NCBI GenBank assembly: GCA_037783415.1
Contig: JAZGTN010000008.1
Coordinates: 1,497,501-1,561,500 of the forward strand
Direction of reading: 5' to 3'
DNA from: Leptasterias polaris
Taxonomy: Eukaryota > Echinodermata > Asteroidea > Forcipulatida > Asteriidae
DNA: 64,000 nucleotides
Under the pieces are notes generated by a model that had not been told where the DNA came from, did not search any database, and saw only the letters and a program-made list of their open reading frames with translations. This document shows, one piece after another, positions 56,402 to 64,000 of the stretch; positions within the stretch are counted from its first letter, which is position 1, and every line of letters starts with the position of its first letter. The position numbers and the translations under genes were made by a program.

Positions 56402-57481
56402 TGTCAAGTAAAACAAAAAGCTTGAAGACCACCCGTTTTACCGGGCTGCGAACGACTTGTTAGCCCGTCAATACTGCAGTTTAGACGGCCTCGCCAACGC
56501 AGTGTGGACCCCACAGCTCAGTCACACCACCGTGAAGTGTCCAAACAGCGCTCAGTTGTCAGTTCCGTTCCAAAAAAACTAAATAAAAAGCAGCAACGGG
56601 ATAAGTTAGGCTAGCTAGTATTGTGCTGTACCTAGCAGTGGATAGATATGGCAGTAGAAGACTCGTGACATTTCTCTAAATGCTGTCATGTCAAAGAGCG
56701 GATAATAATGATAATCTTATTTCCCCGTTGCGTTGTGAACACCTTTTTTTACTGACTGTTTATTTCATTTCGTTTATTTGCCTATATCGAGTTCACGCGC
56801 GAATCTGTAAGTCGTCTGCGTGCTGCGGGAAAAGGAGCAAGTTTTCTTAATTGCGCAGTTAGCTCATTTTAGAGTTTGCGCGCGCAAATTTACATTAAGA
56901 CGGTTGATTATACGTAATTTATGCAACAACACTAATGTCATTTTTGGTTTAATAACCATTAACCATGAAAAATTAACTAGAGTGGGACTTGAACCAACGT
57001 GCCGGTGCTCTACCAACTGAGCTACCTAGCCATATGATGGCAGTCTCCCTATTTTGTCAATATCTTTGTTCGGGGGTGCCAGTCAGAAGCTTCGAATCGT
57101 AATACTGCCGGGCGATAGCCAGGGATGGCGACAGCAGCCAGGCGGGATGCAACTTTTAATTTTAAGTGATAATAAGCCATTGCAACGCATATTTGGCTGT
57201 TAAAAAAGGTCGGGTAAATCCGGCTTCGAATACTATTATTAATTGCAATGGAACAGTAAAAGTTTAGAACTATGAGCAGGCCCTAAACGGTATTATGACG
57301 TCTTTAGGTGGTGTCCAGCAGTATTATTTTGCGCGCCGTTCCAGCACTGGAAATATCACTTATGTGCACACAGCCCCTTATGAAATCGCTCGCGCATTTT
57401 TAAAATTTTGTTTTTGTTCATGCGAGTTTTCGAACGATTGCCCTCAAACAGCGCCACCAAGAGCATTATTCTCAATCTATC
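56402..57481. promoter_or_regulatory. Divergent intergenic region, probable bidirectional promoter
   Basis: About 1.08 kb separates the minus-strand exon at 56401 from the MRPS9 start at 57482. It is less repeat-laden than its surroundings, except for a tRNA-like SINE fragment at 56970-57090. No single TATA-type element stands out in either direction, as is usual for housekeeping genes. The promoter role is inferred only from head-to-head placement. Confidence 0.35.
56970..57090 (-). mobile_element. tRNA-like SINE fragment of the 5.7-kb family
   Basis: Reads in minus sense TAGCTCAGTTGGTAGAGCAC followed by GGTTCAAGTCCCACTCTAGT. A nearby GTGCCAGTCAGAAGC and TTGTCAATATCTTTGTTCGG match 5820-5870. 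Confidence 0.6.
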
Positions 57482-57553
57482 ATGGCGACGTGCATGAGCA
57501 GACAAATGTGGAAATGTTTCCGACAAAAGTATCACGTTATTTCTATGGAGAAG
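57482..57553 (+). CDS. MRPS9: MRPS9 exon 1 (mitochondrial presequence)
   Basis: The ATG at 57482 (ATCATGG) opens 24 codons, beginning MATCMSRQMWKCFRQKYHVI and ending SMEK, followed by the donor GTAACT. The peptide is basic, with Arg/Lys spread through it and no acidic residue until the second-last position, as in a matrix-targeting sequence. It ends in phase 0 and the next MRPS9 exon begins in phase 0. Assignment to MRPS9 rests on phase, strand and the character of the peptide; the presequence itself is not conserved. The following intron is about 5.4 kb and contains the foldback complex and the 16-bp minisatellite. Confidence 0.6.
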
Positions 57554-58073
57554 GTAACTGCGGGGTTGTATGTAAGTGAAATAAATTTCCTATTTGTGGG
57601 GAGAATCTGGAAGATAACAATTTGTGGAACTGTGAATACATTCAGTACTTGTGGGTCTAATGAAATTTGTAATTTTCTTTCGGAAAAATAGTCAGAACAT
57701 AGTAGGCCTACTCCTAGAAAGAAGTAGAACTATGATGAGGTTCATTCCGCTATCGTCTCCGGAAAAGTTTCCGGAGCACGCCACCACCTTCTGGACGTTT
57801 TTTTTTTTTGTTTTTTTTTACCAATATACACCCTAGGATGTATTCTATCGATAGGGTTAGTACCCCAAAATGTAAAATAAATAGTTTTCATAGGGGACCG
57901 ATTTAAAAAAAAAATTATTTAAAAGTAAAATCCAAAAATTTGAAAAATAAAAAACACGCTTCTTTCCCCCTCTCTCCCCAGTCTTCTTTCCTCCTCCCCC
58001 ACTACCTCTCCCCATCATTCACTCACTCTCTGTGGAAGGAATTGAACATTTGCAAGCAATTAAATAATGCAAT

Positions 58074-58160
58074 GTACTTACCGGGAATTGAACCTGTATC
58101 AAGAGAGAACAAATTATATGCACAAGAGCATAGCCTATTTACCGCTAGGCTATGAGGGAT
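58074..58160 (-). mobile_element. tRNA-like sequence (minus), third type
   Basis: In minus sense CATAGCCTAGCGGTAAATAG with B box GGTTCAATTCCCGG. It resembles an A-box/B-box pair with an extended spacer. It lies in the left part of the foldback complex. It does not form a standard tRNA. Confidence 0.4.
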
Positions 58161-58429
58161 TGATACCAAAATTGGTTTGATAGTTATACAAATTTCTCCC
58201 ATTACCTGTTTAGTAAAAGGTCATAATGAATATTTAATTTTCTATGAATATTAAAATCAGCAGTTATTGTCGAATAGTTTGCATAAACTGAATATTCAGG
58301 AGTTTATGAACTAAAACCTGCTTTACATATTAGTCACGTGAAAGGTTCTTTTGGATTATTTCATAATAGTACAAGTCATGGGTAAGTTCATATGTTCATA
58401 AGGGCAATATCGGGCTATTATTTCCCTTT

Positions 58430-58615
58430 TTTGAATCATCCTTCAATGGGGGTATGTTTGTAGCGGCAATAGTTATGATTATGTGGAATTTGGGCTATTT
58501 TTCCCTTTTTTGAATCATCCTTCAATGGGGGTATGTTTGTAGCGGCAATAGTTATGATTATGTGGAATTTGGGCTATTTTTCCCTTTTTGGAATCATCCT
58601 TCAATGGGGGTATGT
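58430..58615 (+). repeat. ~86-bp tandem repeat, about 2.2 copies
   Basis: The unit begins GGGCTATTTTTCCCTTTTTT and includes ATCCTTCAATGGGGGTATG. The first two full units are nearly identical, differing at the AT-rich start; the third is partial. It lies in the asymmetric part of the foldback complex. Confidence 0.85.
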
Positions 58616-59282
58616 TCATCACATCATCAGAGGCCACTATAGCTGGCTTACCCATTCCATAAATCAACAAGTCCTGGTGAATTTTCCAATGCGCATGAAT
58701 GATGACCGACTCATTGGAGTATTGCACATTTACCCGGACACACACACAGCAGGAAAACGAAAACAAAATGGTGTTTATTTTCGATGAAGCTTTTGCGATT
58801 TTCTGACGCCTTTTTAAGGCCTTTAGAATTGTTCAATTTTCCTGGTTTTTGCTGTATATATTCAGTTAACCCATCTTGACAGGTAAGACTAAAATTTAGA
58901 GTAATCGGCCAGATATTGAGGGAGCTAGAGTGGTGGCGTGCTGCGGAATTTTAGCCTCGTCTCCATTAATACCCTCATAGAGTGACATGTACAAAATCCT
59001 ATTCAAAAGTTTTTTCCCTTCACGTTTCTGCACCTACAGTTAATTTCCCAAACCGGATCTCGCCAAAATTAGGCTCTATGTGTTCCTTATACTCTCATCG
59101 AGCTCGGGTTGGGTCCAGAAAATCCACTCCGCAAAACAAAAGTTGCAAAAAGTGATAAATTCTCACCGTTTTCAGAATCCTCGCCTTCCGTTAACAAAAT
59201 GGCCGCCGTTGAAATTTTCCTCCTGGTAATGCTGCGCGCTACGCTGGTATGGTAACGATTATCAACGATTCACGTATACAGA

Positions 59283-59833
59283 ACATTGGGTGCGTTCGAT
59301 TAGCTTCCCCGGGTCGACCCAGGTCTTCCCCCGGTGCGTTCGAATAGCTTTGACGTCATTCGCGGGGCTCACCCGGGTCAGCCCCAAGTGCCCTGCTCAT
59401 GGAGCGGGTCACTTGGGGCTGCCCCTGGTTCATGACGTCACGGCGAAAAACTTTCTCAATGGCCACCATTTTGTTTGTAATTCAGCGGGACATTTTAGGA
59501 CGTTTGACACACATTTTCGCCATTACAACAGCGTTTTTGTGAGCAATAAGTATTTTTTATTCGAAGCCGGGTACCTTTGTATCACTGTGGGGTTGTACCA
59601 CTTGTTTAACGTTGCAGTTTTACCTTGAGAATAATTATTTTACGATGTTTTCGTGAATCCACGGAAAGTATCGGACATACGGCACAAAATGGAAGTAGTT
59701 CCGGTCGGCTGTCCCAAGATGCATCGGTGTGAATGCTGGGGGAAGTTGGCGTTCGATTAGCTCATGGTCAGGGGCTCACCTGGATGAGCAAACCGGGGTC
59801 GACCCGGGGAAGCTAATCGAACGCACCCAATGG
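59283..59833. mobile_element. Palindromic element nested in the foldback loop
   Basis: The ends are CATTGGGTGCGTTCGATTAG and its complement CTAATCGAACGCACCCAATG. The left end contains a second degenerate copy of the end motif (GTGCGTTCGAATAGCTTTGA). The interior has no credible gene; an open frame at 59290-59628 is a by-product of GC-rich ends. Confidence 0.75.
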
Positions 59834-60218
59834 TTGTTGTGGACCAGCATTGCGCCTATGATTGTATACATGTACGTGAACCGTTGGATTTGTTACCAGC
59901 GTAGCACGCAGCATTACCAGCTCAAAAATTTCAACGGCGGCCATTTTGTTAACGGAAGGCGAGGATTCTGAAAACGGTGAGAATTTATCACTTTTTGCAA
60001 CTTTTGTTTTGCGGAGTGGATTTTCTGGACCCAACCCGAGCTCGATGAGAGTATAAGGAACACATACATGTAGAGCCTAATTTTGGCTAGATCCGGTTTG
60101 GGAAATTAACTGTAGGTGCAGAAACGTGAAGGGAAAAAAGTTTTGAATAGGATTTTGTACATGTCACTCTATGACTATGAGGGTAATGGAGACGATAGCG
60201 GAATGAACCTCATCATAG

Positions 60219-60470
60219 GTAGTGAGGGATGAAGTTAACCACCTCTTCTTCCACTTCTCGTTGTAACTGTACCCATGGCTGTCAACTAGTATTGCCTTCC
60301 CACGTTGGGAACATCCGTCGACAACCTTGAATGTTACAGTGTCCTCCTCGTTAAGGCCTGGAACAGCGGCATATGGGGGGGCGGGGCATCAGGAAGAGGA
60401 TCCTCCTCTGGTACACTGGGGACGGTGAAGCTTGCAGAGATGTTAAAATCCTCGTCTACTTCCATTTACC
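60219..60470 (-). pseudogene. FLYWCH-type N-terminal fragment of a MULE-like transposase
   Basis: On the minus strand an ATG opens MEVDEDFNISASFTVPSVPE, then a Pro-rich spacer. After a one-base frameshift near 60358 follows DTVTFKVVDGCSQRGKAIL and LVDSHGYSYNEKWKKRW. The latter resembles the start of a FLYWCH zinc finger (GKPLLVDSxGYxY), as found in Mutator-like transposases and their domesticated relatives. The frame is lost at the right end of the foldback complex. It may form one broken element together with the PHD-like fragment upstream. Confidence 0.5.
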
Positions 60471-60565
60471 ATGGGCTCAGGGTCGGTTGCTGCAAGGCTG
60501 AGGGGAGATGAAGATTACGTGGATCAATGACAGGCCTCACAGATCCATACTTCTATAATGGAGGG

Positions 60566-60826
60566 CTAGCCCACAATTTCACGGTATTCTTCTACCGAAA
60601 AACCAGTGTCACATTCCAGGTGCTGCCACATATCATAGCGATCACACTGGAAGGCAAGCTGGGTTGATCGAACAGTTTTATTGCAAACTAGGCAGGGATG
60701 TCTTGGTGTCGACTTGCTCTTGAGCCTCGAACCTTGAATCTTGAAATCTTGAACTGCTTGCAACTCTTGTGTCTTGACTTGACGATGTCTTGTCTTGATG
60801 TAGAGTGATAATTGCTTATCTGTCAT
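60566..60826 (-). pseudogene. PHD-like zinc finger ORF fragment of a transposable element
   Basis: Open frame of 86 codons starting MTDKQLSLYIKTRHRQVK. The C-terminal half is a PHD-type zinc-finger pattern: HPCLVCNKTVRSTQ, AFQCDRYDMWQHLECDTG, then EEYREIV. The Cys-x2-Cys … Cys-Asp … Trp-x-His-x-x-Cys order is seen. Such fingers precede transposon-encoded proteins in many marine invertebrates, where similar 'NKPVRxNQxAIQCDxCDxWxH' fragments are frequent. It ends with a stop before any further domain. It is probably a decayed element rather than a host gene. Confidence 0.55.
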
Positions 60827-61417
60827 GCCTTTTTATAGGATTTTTGAGGTTTCTGTTTGGTTTTTCCTGCAGCCAATCACATTTCCAGTATATTTCAAAG
60901 GATTCTTAATGAACCAGCAGAACAAGCTGAACTAAAAAATTGAAACAATCTGGAAACTTGGGGAAAAAGGGATGCCTTCCCTTCCCTGGAAATAGGCCTA
61001 TCAACTTTCTTTGAGGAACCCTTTATTTTAAGCCAAAAAAAACACCAAAGAAGCATGGACGTTTGCGTTTTATACATCATGGATTATTGCACTAAAAATG
61101 TATTCGCATCCACAGGCTGGACTAAATAAAACATTATAACAATATTACGGTAAAACGTTTAAAGAAATAAACCCTTTTGATGTTTTTAATCCAGTCTGTT
61201 TTTAAGCAGGAAAAAGGTGAACAACAAATAATATCAAATAATATTAAAAACAAAATTTGTAGAAAGGTTAATAAAAGTTGCACGATAGTGAGTAGAAAAT
61301 CATTCCGTATTGGTTTACTATTTATTCGAACTTGAGATCGTTATGCAGACGGGGGAAATACTAAGCTGCACGGAACTTCTCCGTTTCGGCACAACGTACG
61401 TTAGACGGTACGAGTTG

Positions 61418-62195
61418 ACCTGGGTACGAGTTCACTTGGGTACGAGTTCACCTGGGTACGAGTTCACCTGGGTACGAGTTCACCTGGGTACGAGTTCACC
61501 TGGGTACGAGTTCACCTGGGTACGAGTTCCCTTGGGTACGAGTTCACCTGGGTACGAGTTCACTTGGGTACGAGTTTACCTGGGTATGAGTTCACTTGGG
61601 TACGAGTTCACTTGGGTACAATATTTTGGGTACGAGTTCACCTGGGTACGAGTTCACCTGGGTACGAGTTCACTTGGGTACGAGTTTACCTGGGTACGAG
61701 TTGACTTGGGTACGAGTTCACTTGGGTACAATATTTTGGGTACAATGTTTTGGGTACGAGTTGACTTGGGTATGATTTGACTTGGGTACGAGTTCACCTG
61801 GGTACGAGTTCACTTGGGTACGAGTTCACCTGGGTACGAGTTCACTTGGGTACGAGTTTACCTGGGTACGAGTTGACTTGGGTACGAGTTCACTTGGGTA
61901 CAATATTTTGGGTACAATGTTTTGGGTACAAGTTGACTTGGGTATGATTTGACTTGGGTACGAGTTGACCTGGGTACGAGTTGACATGGGTACTAGTTCA
62001 CCTGGGTGCGAGTTAAAGTTCACCTGGGTACGAGTTGACCTGGGTTTGAGTTAACTTGGGTACGAGTTCACCTGGGTACGAGTTCACCTGGGTACGAGTT
62101 CACTTGGGTACGAGTTTACCGGGGTACAAGTTGACTTGGGTACGAGTTCACTTGGGTACAATATTTTGGGTACGAGTTGAACTGGGTACGAGTTT
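61418..62195 (+). repeat. 16-bp minisatellite (GGGTACGAGTTCACCT)n with higher-order pattern
   Basis: About 48 units of GGGTACGAGTTCACCT/ACTT, interspersed with variants GGGTACAATATTTT and GGGTATGATTTGACTT. The variant blocks recur in the same order, so larger units have duplicated. It lies in MRPS9 intron 1. Open frames across it (HLGTSSPGYEFTWV) are artefacts. Confidence 0.95.
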
Positions 62196-62995
62196 ACCTG
62201 TTTCGTAAAATTTTAATGCGAACACTTTCAGCTGAACTTGCATGACTAGTGGTGCTGGTAGGTTCAGCGGCGGCAGAACACTTTTAAAAGTGGGGGGGCA
62301 AATTTTTTCCCCATGTATTTTATTTCCATTTGCACAACATAGGTATATAGGCACACACCGGGTATGTTGGGCAATTTTGGGGGTACAAACAGACCCACAC
62401 ATGACTCTGGAGTTCTTCCAGGAGTAGATTAGACCAATCCCTAAATTTTGCAAACGAAACCGTAAAATTTGGCCGTTATCGAGCATTTTCAAAAAACTAA
62501 GTTCACGTGATTTATCTGAACCAATTTTGTTTACGCAGATAAATCATATGATCTTTGGAGTTAATCCCGACTGTACCTCATTCCGTTAACAAAAGACTGT
62601 GAGTACACCGTGTTCTAAATAGCTCCCTGTCAGCTGTTTGATGAGACTACAGCTTGTAGCTTCGCATTATCACAAAGAGTGAATGTGAATCTTGCTGGAA
62701 ATCTTGGGTCGGTAGAACGCCAAGGCTTATTTGACCTGTCTCATCAAAGACTTAAAAGTAAACGCTATAGAGGGGTATTTGCTGCAGTCTTGTAGTTAAA
62801 AGCGAGAGGTTTTACTTAATAACAAGATAAAAAAAGGAATAAAGGATGACATGTGGTGCATATTCCACCAATCAAATGACAAGAATCTGTGTGTGATTTT
62901 GTTATATAATACATGTTGACGTACATGTACTCATGCATGATCATGTTTTAATCAATCATAAGTTTATGATAAGAGAACTTTCTTTATTCTCACAG

Positions 62996-63125
62996 TCCGC
63001 AGCTCTTCACCCAGTTCGCTGTGCCTCCTCAACTTCCCCATCACCTGAGGAGAAACAATCTAAAGAATCCAAGGACCTGGTGTCGGCGATGATCGCTGCT
63101 GCTCATGACAGACGCACAGCCTATG
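62996..63125 (+). CDS. MRPS9: MRPS9 exon 2: mitochondrial ribosomal protein uS9m
   Basis: Mitochondrial small-subunit protein uS9m (S9), part of the 28S subunit in the matrix. The exon (130 bases) lies between acceptor TTATTCTCACAG and donor GTGAGA. It reads SAALHPVRCASSTSPSPEEK, then a charged helix-like stretch ending DRRTAY. The 'VRCASS' segment resembles the region around the presequence cleavage site of vertebrate MRPS9. It leaves one base over, completed to Asp by the next exon. Confidence 0.8.
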
Positions 63126-63241
63126 GTGAGAACACATAGTGTGCCAAGGCAGAGGTGTTGATATTATAAAACATTGAGTTTCAGGCAAACATTTTTAAAA
63201 GAGTTTGTTACAAAATTTCCTCTTTTCTTCCAATGGAACAG

Positions 63242-63345
63242 ACTCCTTGATTCAGAAGGAGCAGGAAGCATACGAGCGAGGGCGCCGTCACCTAGCTAAC
63301 ATGATGGGCGAAGATCCGAATACCTTCACACAAGATGACATCAAT
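63242..63345 (+). CDS. MRPS9: MRPS9 exon 3
   Basis: A 104-base exon between TGGAACAG and GTAAGT. It reads DSLIQKEQEAYERGRRHLAN, then MMGEDPNTFTQDDIN. The block GRRHLANMMGEDP-TFTQ-DI is a signature of metazoan MRPS9 and makes the identification secure. Confidence 0.95.
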
Positions 63346-63484
63346 GTAAGTATTTGCTAAATAACGTCACACTTTCTTGAGTCATAATCTCTGTACTACA
63401 TTTAATACCTATTGAAAATTATAGTAAAAAAGAATGACCAGACTCTAATTTCTTTTCTTTTTTAACAATTTATTTTGTTCACAG

Positions 63485-63658
63485 AGGTCAATCCGGTATT
63501 TATTCCCATCTGGCCTATTTGAGAAGACAGCCCGACCCCTCATGCTCCCACCAACAGAGGTTTACCCACCTCAGAAGGCTGCCCAGTTTGCGGTGGATGG
63601 ACGCCCCTTTGACTGTATGTTCTACACAGGGAAGCCAAATTACTACAACCTTATGCAC
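63485..63658 (+). CDS. MRPS9: MRPS9 exon 4
   Basis: A 174-base exon (58 codons) between TTGTTCACAG and GTGAGT, phase 0 on both sides. It contains [20 protein letters not shown], and later [20 protein letters not shown], matching vertebrate '[19 protein letters not shown]…[21 protein letters not shown]'. This is the N-terminal extension of mitochondrial S9; the S9 core itself must lie in exons to the right of the window. Confidence 0.95.
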
Positions 63659-64000
63659 GTGAGTATTTATTTGTTAGTACATGACTCTGTTTTCAGGCCT
63701 AGCATTAACCCACATCACAGGACCAACCCACAGGACCCGGCAAGGGTCCAGTATAAAATTGAGGCGTACATGTACATTAATTATTACATTTACTTATACA
63801 GGATACTGACCCCCTTGCATGATGCGCAGCGCACTTTCACATACCTATCCTGTCTGCCTTTTTGGATGTAATAAATTACACAAGGAATAGAAACAAATGG
63901 CGACTGCAGTCACGTGACCATAGTGGGTATACAATGTAAACAAACCAAGCAAGCAAGGCGCAGCGTGAATGGAAACGCATGGCTGCTTCCGAGCGCTCCT

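Larger units (their letters stand above)
57730..60218. mobile_element. 2.5-kb foldback complex with 31-bp terminal inverted repeats
   Basis: A perfect 31-bp inverted pair bounds it: 57730-57760 starts CTATGATGAGGTTCATTCCG and 60188-60218 is its reverse complement. Inside are an asymmetric left part of 1.2 kb with an 86-bp tandem repeat, then two long arms (about 58967-59282 and 59834-60187) that are near-perfect inverted copies, and between the arms a separate 0.55-kb palindromic element. No transposase is intact. Long inverted arms recall foldback or Mutator-like elements. No clear target duplication was found. Confidence 0.7.

Noticed and set aside
59290..59628. 112-codon plus-strand frame as an MRPS9 exon
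   Set aside because: Lies inside a palindromic element and does not join MRPS9 exons in phase with any conserved sequence; the 57482 exon is a better presequence candidate.
61310..61780. 156-codon frame with HLGTSSPGYEFTWVRV repeats
   Set aside because: Created by the 16-bp minisatellite (three units = 48 bp).

Overview
This is a window of animal nuclear DNA that is AT-rich, intron-rich and crowded with repeats. The host is most likely an echinoderm, and a sea star would fit best. The reasons are the dense ACATGT/TACATG microsatellite sequence, tRNA-derived SINEs ending in (ATT)n, many short palindromic TTAA elements, and protein-coding exons of deuterostome type. The species assignment is inference from repeat style, not proof.

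Two host genes can be read. (1) On the minus strand, from about 36.8 kb down past the left edge, lies holocarboxylase synthetase / biotin-protein ligase (HLCS). Eight coding exons were found: 36507-36767, 27032-27383, 21255-22171, 13657-13839, 9214-9482, 5123-5190, 3309-3469 and 636-750. All have GT/AG boundaries and the reading frame is kept through all seven joins, giving about 775 codons. The C-terminal end lies to the left of the window. The seven complete introns range from about 1.7 to 9.1 kb. (2) On the plus strand, at the right end, lies the mitochondrial small-subunit ribosomal protein uS9m (MRPS9). It has a presequence exon (57482-57553) and three further exons (62996-63125, 63242-63345, 63485-63658) and continues past the right edge. 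A further short coding-like exon (56310-56401, minus) lies head-to-head with MRPS9, about 1.1 kb away. It may be the first exon of HLCS or of another gene, but its frame does not fit the known HLCS exons.

Almost everything else is intronic or intergenic repeat sequence. There are two subfamilies of tRNA-derived SINE, whose 3' tail is shared with a LINE fragment in the same window. There are at least four LINE 3'-end fragments, and a broken Ngaro/DIRS-type tyrosine-recombinase retroelement (RNase H, recombinase, SGNH hydrolase) at 40.6-42.85 kb. Many non-autonomous DNA elements have TTAA or other target duplications. A 2.5-kb foldback complex lies beside a FLYWCH/PHD transposon remnant at 57.7-60.8 kb. 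Four minisatellites (18.4, 43.3, 43.9 and 61.4 kb) produce long but spurious open frames.

The most notable observations are these: an exact 99-bp copy of HLCS exon sequence lodged inside an intronic repeat at 22.7 kb; a 35-bp hairpin with a perfect 8-bp target duplication in that same repeat; a local duplication of a SINE with its flank (10.2 and 12.65 kb); a 615-bp element with a 6-bp target duplication whose empty site can be inferred; and two TTAA elements that share a single TTAA. No previously undescribed defence or metabolic system was recognised.
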